Source of the DNA: Pseudoalteromonas espejiana DSM 9414
GTDB taxonomy: Bacteria > Pseudomonadota > Gammaproteobacteria > Enterobacterales > Alteromonadaceae
NCBI RefSeq assembly: GCF_002221525.1
Contig: NZ_CP011028.1
Location: 2,429,001-2,493,000 of the forward strand
DNA: 64,000 nt
Reading direction: 5' to 3'
Shown one piece after another: positions 1 to 9,355 of the stretch. The notes beneath the pieces were generated by a model. That model worked only from the letters and a program-made list of their open reading frames with translations. It did no database searches and was not told where the DNA came from. The position numbers were made by a program, and so were the translations under genes. Numbering within the stretch: position 1 is the first letter of the stretch; every line of letters begins with the position of its first letter.

Positions 1-758
1 ACACTGAAGATGCAACACCTGCTGATGATAAAAAAGCAGCTGTAGCTGCCGCAATCGCCCGTGCTAAAGCCAAAAAAGCAGCGCAAGCGCAACAAAGCGA
101 TGAACCTCAAAGTACTGAAGATGCTGCACCAGCTGATGACAAAAAAGCAGCTGTAGCGGCTGCAATCGCCCGTGCTAAAGCTAAAAAAGCAGCACAAGCA
201 CAACAAAGCGATGAACCTCAAAGTACTGAAGATGCTACACCAGCTGATGACAAAAAAGCAGCTGTAGCGGCTGCTATTGCCCGCGCTAAAGCTAAAAAAG
301 CAGCACAAGCGCAAGAAAGCGATGAACCTCAAAGCACTGAAAATGCAGCACCTGCGGATGATAAAAAAGCGGCTGTAGCGGCTGCAATCGCCCGCGCCAA
401 AGCTAAAAAAGCCGCTAAAGAAGCTGAGCAAATAGAGCAATTGGACGAATCGAGCAGCGCTGAAGAACAAGCAGACAATGCTAAATCTGAAAGCTCAGAA
501 GCAGATTCGCCAGAAGATAACAAAAAAGCGGCTATAGCTGCTGCTATTGCTCGCGCTAAAGCTAAAAAAGCCGCTAAAGAAGCTGAGCAAACTCAAAACG
601 TAGAAAGCACAGAGCAATCAACTAAAAAAGATGTAAAAGCAGACACCCAAAGTGAAGGTGAGCAAACAGCTGCAGAAAAGAAAAAAGCGGCTGTGGCTGC
701 TGCTATTGCCCGTGCCAAAGCTAAAAAGTTACAAAAAGAAGGAAATAATCAGTCATGA
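1..758 (+). CDS. rsxC: RsxC/RnfC electron transport complex subunit, C-terminal part
   Basis: This is the 3' end of a gene that starts before the window; it is open from the first bases. What remains is the low-complexity, Ala/Lys/Glu-rich C-terminal tail typical of gammaproteobacterial RsxC. It carries six copies of a [20 protein letters not shown] segment, the first four inside near-identical 37-residue repeats. The NADH/FMN-binding and 4Fe-4S domains lie upstream and are not seen. RsxC is the peripheral electron-input subunit of the membrane Rsx (Rnf) ion-motive complex. Its TGA overlaps the rsxD ATG (ATGA), which indicates translational coupling. The identity is secured mainly by the following rsxD, rsxG, rsxE and nth. 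Confidence 0.9.
   Translation, partial: TEDATPADDKKAAVAAAIARAKAKKAAQAQQSDEPQSTEDAAPADDKKAAVAAAIARAKAKKAAQAQQSDEPQSTEDATPADDKKAAVAAAIARAKAKKAAQAQESDEPQSTENAAPADDKKAAVAAAIARAKAKKAAKEAEQIEQLDESSSAEEQADNAKSESSEADSPEDNKKAAIAAAIARAKAKKAAKEAEQTQNVESTEQSTKKDVKADTQSEGEQTAAEKKKAAVAAAIARAKAKKLQKEGNNQS
24..420 (+). repeat. 111-bp tandem repeats inside rsxC
   Basis: GATGAY-AAAAAAGC occurs at 24, 135, 246 and 357, an exact 111-bp (37-codon) period. The units are nearly identical at DNA level, with mostly synonymous differences. After about 415 the copies diverge (two more protein-level repeats near 523 and 675). In-frame units like these can expand or contract by recombination and change the tail length without a frameshift. 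Confidence 0.9.
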
Positions 759-1813
759 AATTAACCATGGCCAGTTCGCCGCATAACCATAGCCATAAAT
801 CGCTAACCCGATTAATGCTCACCGTTATTGCAGCGTGTATTCCTGGACTAATAGCCCAAATGTTCTTTTTTGGCACCGGCGTACTTATACAGCTTGTGTT
901 AGCACTGCTTGCCGTTAGTGTTTTTGAAGCGGCCATTATGCTAATGCGTAAACGCCCTATATGGCCTGCACTTAGCGATGGCAGTGCATGGTTAACTGCT
1001 GTTTTACTTGCGCTGAGCATTCCGCCGCTTGCGCCTTGGTGGGTGATTATTATTGGTTGTTTATTTGCTATTGTCATTGTTAAACAGCTTTACGGCGGGC
1101 TTGGTTTTAATTTGTTTAACCCAGCTATGGCCGCATATGTTTTATTACTTGTGTCGTTTCCGGTGCAAATGACCGCCTGGCTACCCGTAACCGATTTACT
1201 CAATGCACCTATTAGCTTTGCCGATCAGCTACGCCTTATTTTTACCGACTTTACCGCGCTTGGCTTTAGTGTTGATCAAATGCGCGCAGGGATTGATGGC
1301 CTTACTATGGCCACCCCACTTGATACAGTAAAAACCGATGTAGCACATGGCTTAACTGTTAGTGAAAGCATGCAAAAATCAATTTTTGGGCAATGGGCTG
1401 GACTTGGATGGATATGGGTTAATTTAGGCTTTTTAGCCGGCGGTTTATACCTGTTAAAAGCTAAAATTATTAATTGGCACATTCCTGTAAGTTTTATTGG
1501 CTCATTAGCACTGTGTAGCGCCATTGGCTATATTGCGGCCCCTGGCACCGAGCCTGGTATGGTATTTCACTTATTAAGTGGCGCGACCATGATGGGGGCA
1601 TTTTTCATTGCCACCGATCCGGTCTCTGCTGCAACCACCAATAAAGGGCGCTTAATTTATGGCGCGTTAATTGGCTTACTGGTTTATTTAATTCGCACCT
1701 TTGGTGGTTTTCCGGATGCGGTTGCCTTTAGTGTATTGTTAATTAACATTGCCGTACCCCTTATTGATTACTACACCCAACCGCGTACTTATGGCCACGG
1801 AGCAGTAAAATGA
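755..1813 (+). CDS. rsxD: RsxD/RnfD electron transport complex membrane subunit
   Basis: A 352-residue integral membrane protein of the NqrB/RnfD family, about the usual length. It is one of the membrane subunits of the Rsx complex in the inner membrane. Many hydrophobic helices are visible, and the flavin-attachment motif SGATM (in [12 protein letters not shown], about residue 270) holds the Thr expected to bind FMN covalently through phosphate. The start overlaps the rsxC stop by 4 nt and its stop overlaps rsxG, as expected in the rsxABCDGE operon. In Enterobacteria Rsx keeps SoxR reduced; in marine bacteria it may also couple ferredoxin/NADH to ion transport. Confidence 0.96.
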   Translation: MKLTMASSPHNHSHKSLTRLMLTVIAACIPGLIAQMFFFGTGVLIQLVLALLAVSVFEAAIMLMRKRPIWPALSDGSAWLTAVLLALSIPPLAPWWVIIIGCLFAIVIVKQLYGGLGFNLFNPAMAAYVLLLVSFPVQMTAWLPVTDLLNAPISFADQLRLIFTDFTALGFSVDQMRAGIDGLTMATPLDTVKTDVAHGLTVSESMQKSIFGQWAGLGWIWVNLGFLAGGLYLLKAKIINWHIPVSFIGSLALCSAIGYIAAPGTEPGMVFHLLSGATMMGAFFIATDPVSAATTNKGRLIYGALIGLLVYLIRTFGGFPDAVAFSVLLINIAVPLIDYYTQPRTYGHGAVK

Positions 1814-2448
1814 TTATTTCGTCAATGGCTAAAAACGGCGCTATTTTAACGGCGTTTGCATTAGTTACCACAGGCTTAGTTGCCTCAATTGATGCCTTTA
1901 CCGCCGATAAAATTGCCGAGCAAGAGCAGCTGCAGCTTACCTTACAATTACAAGAGGTATTAAACCCAAGTAGTTACGATAATCAGCTAAATACTGATTG
2001 TGTAATTATTAGCGATGAAAAATTAGGTCCCTACCCTGACCAAGTTATTTACCGTGCTTATAAAAACCAACAGCCTGTTGCCTTAGTTCTAAGACACGTT
2101 ACACCTAGTGGTTATAGTGGCGATATTAACTTATTAACCGCCGTACTTGCCGATGGCACTATTGCAGGTGTTCGCACTACTAAACACGAAGAAACACCAG
2201 GCTTAGGCGATAAAGTAGAAGTTAAAAAATCACTATGGATCACCACGTTTAACGAATTAACAGTTGATAATAATGATGACGCGCGCTGGGCCGTTAAAAA
2301 AGATGGTGGCCAGTTTGATCAATTTACAGGCGCAACTATAACGCCGCGTGCAGTGGTGGGCTCCGTAAAAAATGCCGTGTTATTTGCTAAATCTAACTTT
2401 AATGACATTTTTGCACAGCCTAATGCATGCAAAGAGGTAACACCATGA
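1810..2448 (+). CDS. rsxG: RsxG/RnfG electron transport complex FMN-binding subunit
   Basis: A 212-residue protein with one N-terminal membrane anchor (about residues 8-30) and a periplasmic FMN-binding domain. The motif [12 protein letters not shown] near residue 175 contains the Thr used for covalent FMN attachment in RnfG/NqrC proteins. The [10 protein letters not shown] segment is also characteristic of the family. It overlaps rsxD by 4 nt (ATGA) and rsxE by 4 nt, so the four genes are translationally coupled. It passes electrons within the Rsx complex. Confidence 0.96.
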   Translation: MIISSMAKNGAILTAFALVTTGLVASIDAFTADKIAEQEQLQLTLQLQEVLNPSSYDNQLNTDCVIISDEKLGPYPDQVIYRAYKNQQPVALVLRHVTPSGYSGDINLLTAVLADGTIAGVRTTKHEETPGLGDKVEVKKSLWITTFNELTVDNNDDARWAVKKDGGQFDQFTGATITPRAVVGSVKNAVLFAKSNFNDIFAQPNACKEVTP

Positions 2449-3143
2449 GTGAATTAAAAACCTTATACAAAGAAGGACTGTGGAAAAACAATCCTGCTTT
2501 AGTGCAGCTACTAGGCTTATGCCCATTATTAGCCGTTACTTCAACTGTAACTAACGCGCTTGGCCTTGGCTTAGCCACGTTATTAGTATTAGTAGGTTCA
2601 AATATTACAGTATCGGTTGTCCGTAACTGGGTACCTAAAGATATTCGTATTCCTGTATTTGTAATGATTATTGCAGGCTTTGTTACCATTATTCAGCTAT
2701 TAATGAACGCCTATACCTATGGACTGTATCAATCACTAGGGATATTTATTCCGCTTATTGTTACTAACTGCGCCATTATTGGCCGCGCCGAAGCATATGC
2801 TTCTAAAAACCCCGTTCACCTTTCTGCATTCGACGGCCTAATGATGGGCCTAGGTTTTATGGTAATACTTTTAGTATTAGGCGCAATGCGCGAACTAATA
2901 GGCCAAGGGACATTACTTGATGGCGCCGATTTACTTTTAGGACCGTGGGCACAAAGCCTACGTATTGAAGTGTTTAGTTTTGATAGCCAATTTTTACTCG
3001 CTATTTTACCACCAGGCGCTTTTTTAGGGCTTGGACTGATTATTGCGGCTAAAAATGTGATTGACGCACAAATAAAATCAAAACAAGTTACACCGCCAGA
3101 AGCCGAAAAAGGCCCACGCGCACGTGTTACTAGCTTAACTTAA
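2445..3143 (+). CDS. rsxE: RsxE/RnfE electron transport complex membrane subunit
   Basis: An integral membrane subunit of the Rsx complex (NqrD/RnfE family) with about six hydrophobic segments. I chose the ATG at 2445 ([11 protein letters not shown]), which overlaps the rsxG stop and follows a GAGGT ribosome-binding site; an ATG at 2427 would add six residues but lacks this. The resulting 232 residues match the family. [14 protein letters not shown] and GAMRELIG segments are typical. It is the last rsx gene, and nth follows 41 nt later, as in E. coli. Confidence 0.96.
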   Translation: MSELKTLYKEGLWKNNPALVQLLGLCPLLAVTSTVTNALGLGLATLLVLVGSNITVSVVRNWVPKDIRIPVFVMIIAGFVTIIQLLMNAYTYGLYQSLGIFIPLIVTNCAIIGRAEAYASKNPVHLSAFDGLMMGLGFMVILLVLGAMRELIGQGTLLDGADLLLGPWAQSLRIEVFSFDSQFLLAILPPGAFLGLGLIIAAKNVIDAQIKSKQVTPPEAEKGPRARVTSLT

Positions 3144-3184
3144 GGGGAAACGCATTAACTTAATAGTGAATGCGTTTAAGTTGC

Positions 3185-3817
3185 ATGAATAAAGAAAAAC
3201 GTCACCAAATTCTATCGCGCCTACGCGATGATAACCCACACCCAGAAACCGAGCTTGAATATTCAAGCCCGTTTGAGCTACTTGTAGCAGTAACGCTCTC
3301 TGCACAAGCTACCGATGTAGGGGTAAATAAAGCAACACGTAAATTATTTCCCGTTGCTAATACGCCACAAGCCATTTTGGATATAGGCCACGATACACTG
3401 CGCGATTATATTAAAACCATTGGGCTATTTAATTCAAAAGCTGCAAACGTGTATAAAATGTGTCAAATACTGGTTGATCAACATAACGGCATTGTCCCCG
3501 AGAACCGCGAAGCCCTCGAAGCCCTACCCGGTGTGGGCCGAAAGACCGCAAATGTCGTACTCAACACAGCCTTCGGCTGGCCGGTAATAGCGGTAGATAC
3601 ACACATATTCCGTGTTTCAAACCGTACCAAGCTGGCTATGGGTAAAGATGTAGTCGCGGTTGAGCAAAAGCTTGAAAAGGTTGTCCCTAAAGAATTTAAA
3701 GTCGATGTACACCACTGGTTAATACTACACGGGCGCTACACCTGCGTAGCACGTAAGCCTAAATGTGGCAGCTGTATAATTGAAGACTTGTGCGAGTTTA
3801 AAGAAAAAACAGAGTAA
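3185..3817 (+). CDS. nth: Endonuclease III (DNA glycosylase/AP lyase)
   Basis: Bifunctional base-excision-repair enzyme that removes oxidised pyrimidines and nicks the abasic site. It follows E. coli Nth almost residue for residue. The helix-hairpin-helix LPGVGRKTANVV contains the catalytic Lys, VDTHIFRV holds the catalytic Asp, and the C-terminal C-X6-C-X2-C-X5-C cluster (CVARKPKCGSCIIEDLC) binds 4Fe-4S. The start at 3185 (MNKEKRHQ) matches the family; an upstream in-frame ATG at 3170 adds MRLSC and is unlikely. 210 residues. It sits directly after rsxE in the conserved rsx-nth arrangement. Confidence 0.97.
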   Translation: MNKEKRHQILSRLRDDNPHPETELEYSSPFELLVAVTLSAQATDVGVNKATRKLFPVANTPQAILDIGHDTLRDYIKTIGLFNSKAANVYKMCQILVDQHNGIVPENREALEALPGVGRKTANVVLNTAFGWPVIAVDTHIFRVSNRTKLAMGKDVVAVEQKLEKVVPKEFKVDVHHWLILHGRYTCVARKPKCGSCIIEDLCEFKEKTE

Positions 3818-3873
3818 TTAAAGGGAATTAGATAATATTCAAACAGCGGGTTTGCATCAATTAACCGTAGCTA

Positions 3874-4827
3874 TTAACTAATACTTTTGCTCTTAAACAT
3901 TATTTGCCATGCTTTGGGAGCCACTCCATACTTATGATAAAAGTGTTTTCGATAAATTTGCTCCGAACTAAAGCCTGATTTTTCAGATACTTCTGTGATA
4001 GACAAACTTGTCGATTCCAGTAATTCCAAACTGTGATTAAGACGAGCATCGATTAACCAAGCATTAAAACTGATGCCATTGGCTGATTTAAAGTTTCGGC
4101 TAAAGCTACGAACGCTCATCATGCAGTAATTGGCTACGCCGTTTAATGTGTAATTATCCGAGATGTTTTCTAATACAAGATCTATTAAATTAGCAATTCT
4201 TGCATCGCTTGGTTTTTTTATTGTTGGGTTTTCAATATATTGATTTTGCCCCCCACTTCGCTCGGGAGAAGAGACCATGACTCGTGCGATTTGGTTTGCC
4301 ACTTTGGCGCTATAATAATGCTTCACAATGTGAAGGCAGCAGTCGATAGCCGCTGCACTGCCAGCTGATGTAATGATGTTATCTTCTACTATATACAATG
4401 GGTTTATATCACAGGTAAGCAAAGGAAACCTTTTTGTAAAATCGTCACCGTACTTCCAGTGAGTTGTGGCTCTCAGATTATCTAGTAGCCCACTATAAGC
4501 TAAAGAGTAGGCTCCGAGGCATAAGCCAACAATTAACTTTTTATCCTTTTTAGCTTCGTTAAGTAGTTCCTGTAACTGACTGCTTGGAACTTGGTTAGGC
4601 AGCCAACTTGGTACAATAATAAGATCGGCTTGCTTAATAATGGAAATGTCGTGATGAATAGCAATACTTAAACCATCAGCTGAATGAATATGCTCATTGG
4701 TTTGAGAGCATACACGAACATTAAATAACTTTTGCTCGCATGAAACCGCATCTCTAAAAATGGCAAGTGGTACAGAAAGGTGAAACAAACTAATTCCTTC
4801 AAAAGCAACCACGGCAACTTCAATCAT
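3874..4827 (-). CDS. GlxA-like transcriptional regulator (DJ-1/PfpI + AraC HTH)
   Basis: A 317-residue regulator. Residues about 1-185 form a DJ-1/PfpI amidotransferase-like domain (elbow motif VGLCLGAYSLAYSG, with Cys as in the family). Residues about 215-315 form an AraC-type double helix-turn-helix (GVANYCMMSVRSFSRNFK and SITEVSEKSGFSSEQIYRKHF). The DJ-1 part probably senses a ligand and does not act as a peptidase. It is divergent from an HD-domain gene across a 104-bp AT-rich gap and may regulate it. The target is unknown. Confidence 0.9.
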   Translation of the reverse strand: MIEVAVVAFEGISLFHLSVPLAIFRDAVSCEQKLFNVRVCSQTNEHIHSADGLSIAIHHDISIIKQADLIIVPSWLPNQVPSSQLQELLNEAKKDKKLIVGLCLGAYSLAYSGLLDNLRATTHWKYGDDFTKRFPLLTCDINPLYIVEDNIITSAGSAAAIDCCLHIVKHYYSAKVANQIARVMVSSPERSGGQNQYIENPTIKKPSDARIANLIDLVLENISDNYTLNGVANYCMMSVRSFSRNFKSANGISFNAWLIDARLNHSLELLESTSLSITEVSEKSGFSSEQIYRKHFYHKYGVAPKAWQIMFKSKSIS

Positions 4828-4931
4828 ATACGTTTGGCCTAATAGTATAGTTATTTGCCACTATAGCCATTCCAAGCAAATTTCATATAATTACAATATA
4901 CGTATAATTTAAATTATATGAGGTTAACTTA
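4828..4931. promoter_or_regulatory. Divergent promoter region with AT-rich palindromes
   Basis: The gap between the divergent regulator and HD-protein genes contains the palindrome TATACGTATA followed by TATAATTTAAATTATA. A second TATACGT lies at the start codon of the regulator. These are plausible operator or -10 sequences. The binding protein is inferred from position only. Confidence 0.4.
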
Positions 4932-5492
4932 ATGAAAGTGGTTGTAAATTATCCGCTCGTGGATGAAATTTTAGAACAATACCGTGACGTTATTAAATGC
5001 GATTACTTTGGTTACAGAAACCACATAACCAGAATGCTCAATTTTTGTCATTATCTACTGCCTGATATTACAGATGAAGAAAGTATGAAAATACAAGTAG
5101 CAGCAGTATTTCATGATATTGCACTATGGACTCACGATAGAGTCGATTATCTTGTGCCATCATATCAAGATTGCCATCAGTGGTTAGAAAACCAAGGGTT
5201 GAGTGAGTGGAAAGAAGAAATTCAAATAATTATAGATATGCACCACTTAATTAGTGAATACAGTGGGCCATATGCAAAGCTTGCTGAAGCATTTAGAAAA
5301 GCAGACCTAGTGGATTTTTCACTAGGTGTATTTAGAATGGGGATCAGTCGCTCGTTTATTAAAGACGTTAAAAGCGTAATTCCAAACGCAGGGTTTCATA
5401 AAGCTTTGATGAAGTTTACTTTTATTCAGCTTGGTCGCAATCCACACAACCCATTTCCAATGATGCGAGTTAAAAATATATACAAAACTTAA
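4932..5492 (+). CDS. HD-domain phosphohydrolase-like protein
   Basis: A 186-residue soluble protein. It shows the HD-superfamily pattern: H at RNHITRML, then the FHDIALWTH motif (about residue 60) and a later MHH (about residue 107) with RKADLVDFS. These residues bind metal in phosphohydrolases. The substrate cannot be deduced. A clear TGAGG ribosome-binding site lies 6 nt before the ATG. It is divergent from the DJ-1/AraC regulator, which may control it. Confidence 0.8.
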   Translation: MKVVVNYPLVDEILEQYRDVIKCDYFGYRNHITRMLNFCHYLLPDITDEESMKIQVAAVFHDIALWTHDRVDYLVPSYQDCHQWLENQGLSEWKEEIQIIIDMHHLISEYSGPYAKLAEAFRKADLVDFSLGVFRMGISRSFIKDVKSVIPNAGFHKALMKFTFIQLGRNPHNPFPMMRVKNIYKT

Positions 5493-5606
5493 TTAGCACT
5501 TATGTGGCCATTTAAACCAATTTTGAGCTGGTACAACTCACCTTAGGTACATTTAAAACCTTAAGGGAATAGTCATGTGTACTTTGAAAGTAAGACAGCT
5601 AGTTAT

Positions 5607-6266
5607 TTAGCTGCCTGTCGAGTCTATATTATTTATAAATTGAGCCATAGTTACTAAACGCTCACCAACAATAAATGCAACGGTGCGTTTAACCCAAGGC
5701 GCTTTAATATTTGTGTAGTTTAGTTTAGCTAATACATAGGTTGTGACGATTAAAAGTAATAGTGATGACACGCTGTAAAACCAAACTATGTGTTGCTCTA
5801 GGTGTGCAAATAGGTCAATTTCAAATAGCACATCAAACCCAATAAACACATAAGCCATATAAAAAGGAGCTGACATAAGTAACAACTTAGTTAGTTGTAA
5901 TTTATGTGAGCAAAGACGGTAAATGTCTTTTTGTAGCTGGCTAATTGGTTTTGCATAATCAATATTAGAAATATGCACTATTTGGCCAATGTTACCTGCA
6001 AGGCCAATAATGGCAAATACAGCTAATATTAAAGCAGATATTACAGGCGCTGAAACACTAACGTTTTTTGCAATATACTGGCCCAATAAAACAATAATAA
6101 AAAAGAATACTACGCTTTCAATAATACGTGCCCACTTCATATTATTAAGCTCTTTCATTTGTGTATTCACTTTTGTTTCGCTCAACAGGGATTGGTTTAT
6201 TGTAATAGCAGATTCGTTAAGACTATTTTGCTGCTGCCATGTGTTTTTAAAATTATCTAAATTCAT
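5607..6266 (-). CDS. Membrane protein, probable partner of ECF sigma factor
   Basis: A protein of about 219 residues with a hydrophilic N-terminus (about 55 residues) and four hydrophobic segments (about 56-75, 80-100, 135-155 and 165-185). I chose the ATG at 6266 (MNLDNFKNTW), preceded by AGGGGGC, rather than an upstream in-frame start. The start lies 1 nt from the stop of the sigma factor gene, so the two are co-translated. By position it may be a membrane anti-sigma factor, but I see no recognised zinc-binding anti-sigma motif. Confidence 0.7.
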   Translation of the reverse strand: MNLDNFKNTWQQQNSLNESAITINQSLLSETKVNTQMKELNNMKWARIIESVVFFFIIVLLGQYIAKNVSVSAPVISALILAVFAIIGLAGNIGQIVHISNIDYAKPISQLQKDIYRLCSHKLQLTKLLLMSAPFYMAYVFIGFDVLFEIDLFAHLEQHIVWFYSVSSLLLLIVTTYVLAKLNYTNIKAPWVKRTVAFIVGERLVTMAQFINNIDSTGS

Positions 6267-6267
6267 T

Positions 6268-6774
6268 TTAAGCCCCCTGTTTTTCAAATTGATTTTTTAA
6301 TGTTTCTTTAATTCGGCCTATTCGCGTAGCCACATTGGTTTTACTTATGCCTAAACTCTTCGCTATGCTTTGATGGGGTTCGTCTTCTAAATACAGCAAC
6401 ATAATGGCTTTATTTAACTTATCGAGCTTTCCTATAAATTCATATAATTGCTTAACGTCTTCGCTTTTATCGTCTTGTGCTGAAAAGTCCGCTATATGCA
6501 CTATGCACTGCTCGTTTGCATTGGCTTTATCTTCTCGTTTACTGTCTTTGCGGTAATAGGAAATTGCCACATTAAGCGCGATTCGGTACATCCAAGTAGA
6601 AAATTTATAGTCTTTGTTGTAGTTGTCATAAGCAAGCCACATGGTGGTGAGTATTTCTTGCGCTAAGTCTTGCCTATCATCTTGATTTTGACAGTACGAG
6701 TTCACAATTTTATACACAATGCCTTTATGCTGATCCATTGTTTGAGCAAAAAGTGCTTTTTTATTAGTGTTCAT
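6268..6774 (-). CDS. ECF-type RNA polymerase sigma factor
   Basis: A 168-residue sigma-70 family protein of the extracytoplasmic-function class. Region 2 is visible at about 10-80 (DLAQEILTTMWLAYDNY, FSTWMYRIALNVAISYYRK), and region 4 at about 110-160 (LYLEDEPHQSIAKSLGISKTNV, a helix-turn-helix). It directs RNA polymerase to a small regulon. The immediately downstream membrane protein is a likely partner or anti-sigma factor. The regulon is unknown. Confidence 0.92.
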   Translation of the reverse strand: MNTNKKALFAQTMDQHKGIVYKIVNSYCQNQDDRQDLAQEILTTMWLAYDNYNKDYKFSTWMYRIALNVAISYYRKDSKREDKANANEQCIVHIADFSAQDDKSEDVKQLYEFIGKLDKLNKAIMLLYLEDEPHQSIAKSLGISKTNVATRIGRIKETLKNQFEKQGA

Positions 6775-7276
6775 TTACGCATAAATCCATCATCTAAATT
6801 AATCTCATTACGTATTTGGCTCATCACAGTTTCATTGTGTTTAATTTCTAATGCTTCTGTTTTAAAAAGCAACAAGGTGCAACGTTATGGCTAATTCAAC
6901 ACGGTCTGTACACATTTAAATATAAACATTTTAACTGCACGATAAAACTCACATAATCGTCTTATCTAGTTATTCGCAGTATCGCTGCAATAATCACAAT
7001 TATTTTAAAAAATAATTATTGGAGGGAGTAATAAGCTAAGCAAAGGAGCTAAGCGAGGAGTTAATTCTTTTTTTTGCCTTGCTATTAAGCGGGGACTCCT
7101 AGTTAAAAAAATTTTTTAATATAGCAATAGTTAATACTATTGTATCTCGGGTTATCAAATATGACTCAGGCTAAAGGTGGTAAAAAAACATACAACTTGC
7201 TATTAATAGTGAATAATAATTTAATAAGGTTTCTGCGTTAGCGCTGTAAGAAACCACAAAATTTCAAGGATGTATT
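6775..7276. other. 502-bp AT-rich intergenic region
   Basis: This gap between the divergent sigma factor gene and a membrane-protein gene holds the A/T palindrome AATTATTTTAAAAAATAATT near 6999-7018. A purine-rich stretch with several GGAG/GAGG words follows (7020-7060). No convincing ORF, RNA gene or consensus promoter was seen. It probably contains the promoters of both flanking genes. Confidence 0.5.
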
Positions 7277-7780
7277 TTGCAAAGTAATCATTCAAAATTT
7301 CAGCCAAATAAGTGGTCATTATTAAATTTAGCTGTTGTGCTTATACTGGCGAGTGCATTTTATTATTTGGGTCAATTTTCTGTATTTCATTCGATTCTTT
7401 TAAGCCTAATTTGTTTTATTTCATTTTTAACCTTATTAATTATAAAGCGTTGGAAAGCATATATTAACTATTTAAAAGCAATAGGAGATGAGATAGATCG
7501 AGACAGATTCTACCTAGGTGAACACATAGTATCGATGGTTCCTTACAGGAACTTACAAATAACAGTTCATGCACGTATGGATGAATCAGCTTTATTAATC
7601 AAAAAAGCAAATTGTTATATTTCAATTAATCTAAAAGATATTTGCTCATTTGAGCCAACTGAATATTTTGGACGGCCAATCGCCAAAGTAATATTGGCCG
7701 ATAATAAAAACTTAGCTCCTGCACTCTATGTACCTTGGTCTGAAGAAATGGCGCTAACTCAAAGTAAATCACATGGGTAA
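7277..7780 (+). CDS. Hypothetical two-helix membrane protein (TTG start)
   Basis: A 167-residue protein with two adjacent hydrophobic helices (about 15-35 and 38-58) and a hydrophilic C-terminal domain of about 110 residues. The layout suggests a membrane-anchored cytoplasmic domain. The chosen start is TTG at 7277, with AAGGA 6 nt upstream; no in-frame ATG occurs before the first helix. I do not recognise the family. The long upstream gap suggests its own promoter. Confidence 0.65.
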   Translation: MQSNHSKFQPNKWSLLNLAVVLILASAFYYLGQFSVFHSILLSLICFISFLTLLIIKRWKAYINYLKAIGDEIDRDRFYLGEHIVSMVPYRNLQITVHARMDESALLIKKANCYISINLKDICSFEPTEYFGRPIAKVILADNKNLAPALYVPWSEEMALTQSKSHG

Positions 7781-7865
7781 ACGCCTTTGTTTGCTTATCA
7801 CGCCTTAAAGGTATTAAGAGTTACACTCTAAGGCGATACTAAGATTTATAGCGCTTTAACCCTGA

Positions 7866-8231
7866 CTAAGTGCGTACCTTTAAATACCACCAAATTAAAG
7901 GCACGAGTATCACTAATTCAATACCAACATTTAGCCACTGTTTTGCTACCGAGCCATCTAACATAATGCCAATAAGCCTTGCGACTAAAAGCCCTACGAG
8001 TAACGATGACAGTGTTGCGGCTGTGGTAGCTTGCCAAGGTGCGAGCTGATGATGAAATTGCAGCAATAAGCCAAAACCAATAAATAATCCCCACCAAATT
8101 CTACGCTCTACGGCCTTAAAAATATCGCTAGGGACTGGCTTATTACTTATCAACTCAGGGTTGGCAGCTAATACAATGCCGAAAATAATTAACACTGCGC
8201 CAACAACCCTAAAAATGACTATATTATCCAT
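7866..8231 (-). CDS. Small membrane protein, DUF4345-like
   Basis: A 121-residue protein that is almost entirely hydrophobic, with four predicted transmembrane helices (about 5-22, 45-60, 68-88 and 100-116). It starts 2 nt after the stop of the upstream AraC-family gene, so they form one transcription unit. The architecture recalls DUF4345 membrane proteins, but I cannot confirm this. The function is unknown. Confidence 0.65.
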   Translation of the reverse strand: MDNIVIFRVVGAVLIIFGIVLAANPELISNKPVPSDIFKAVERRIWWGLFIGFGLLLQFHHQLAPWQATTAATLSSLLVGLLVARLIGIMLDGSVAKQWLNVGIELVILVPLIWWYLKVRT

Positions 8232-8233
8232 GA

Positions 8234-9187
8234 TTAATTCCTCAGGTTGGTTGCTTGATTAATCGCTTGCTCAACAAGCTCCCTAGGTAATTCTTTTGCT
8301 TGGCTCCACTGCTTTGGCGATTGTCCATACATACGCTTAAACTCTCTGCTAAATTGTGATGAGCTCACATAGCCTACCGTCATCGCGGCGGCGCTTACAT
8401 TCATGCCTGCTGCAATTTTCATCGCAGCGGTATTTAAGCGCATTGATTTAACAAATTGGATAGGCGACATGGTAGTGGCTTCTTTAAATTTACGGTGTAA
8501 AACCGCTCTACTTACTCCTACTTTTGCAGCTATATCATCTATAGTTACAACCTCATGTAAGCGCGAAGATAAATAGTTAATGGAGCGTGCTATTTCATTA
8601 CCTACGCCAAATGCTCGTTGAGCAGCCTGCCCTGCCTCGCCTTTTAAAACTGCGTAATATAATTCACGAAGGCGTCCCTCCCCTAACACCGACATATCAA
8701 CGGGTTTATCTACTAATTCAAGTAAGCGCAGTAATGAACTTGTGAACGCGGTGTCCCATTCAGCTAACGCTAGCCCTTGTGGCGCGTTGTTTAAAGTATG
8801 CTTTTTAACACGGCTTGCGGCCATTGCAATACTCAGCTCGGTCATTACCTTTGTATCAAGATAAATTATAACCCCTAACAATGGGTTATCGGGCGATGCG
8901 GTGGGCGTACCGGCTTCAACTGGCATTGACATTGGGCAGCACATGTATTGGTTTTCATCGTAAACAAAGTGTTTGCCATCGAGTATGGCTTCTTTGGCGC
9001 CATTAACTATAGCAACAATACATGGCTCGTAAACGGCGGGTGCACAGCGCATCGACTGCGTTACTTTAAAAAGTTGCACACCTTTAATACCTGTTTCAAT
9101 TAGAACACTGCCTGTGTTGTCTGAGCTAGGTAATGCGCTGTTTAATACTTTATTTTGTATTAACTGCTTAATTTGCTGTTTACTCAT
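8234..9187 (-). CDS. AraC-family transcriptional regulator (AraC_N type)
   Basis: A 317-residue regulator. The N-terminal ~190 residues resemble the AraC_N effector domain (segments CAPAVYEPCIVAIVNGAKEA and NPLLGVIIYLD). The C-terminal ~100 residues contain two helix-turn-helix motifs (IDDIAAKVGVSRAVLHRKFK and GYVSSSQFSREFKRMYGQSP). It is divergent from a short-chain dehydrogenase gene, a very common pairing in which the regulator controls the enzyme. A small membrane protein is co-transcribed downstream. Confidence 0.92.
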   Translation of the reverse strand: MSKQQIKQLIQNKVLNSALPSSDNTGSVLIETGIKGVQLFKVTQSMRCAPAVYEPCIVAIVNGAKEAILDGKHFVYDENQYMCCPMSMPVEAGTPTASPDNPLLGVIIYLDTKVMTELSIAMAASRVKKHTLNNAPQGLALAEWDTAFTSSLLRLLELVDKPVDMSVLGEGRLRELYYAVLKGEAGQAAQRAFGVGNEIARSINYLSSRLHEVVTIDDIAAKVGVSRAVLHRKFKEATTMSPIQFVKSMRLNTAAMKIAAGMNVSAAAMTVGYVSSSQFSREFKRMYGQSPKQWSQAKELPRELVEQAINQATNLRN

Positions 9188-9355
9188 ATCGCTGCGCTTT
9201 TTAATAAACTATGAACTAAACGTACCACCGAAAAAAACCAAGCTCAACGATGCAATACAAATAGGCATGTTTTAGAGAGTATTTCGCCTAGTTACAGCTT
9301 TTTGTGAGAGCTATATTACCTATCAAGTAATTTTATACTAGATAGGAATTTACTA

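Noticed and set aside
3170..3185. Upstream start for nth
   Set aside because: The extra residues MRLSC are absent from the family, and the start at 3185 aligns with E. coli Nth.
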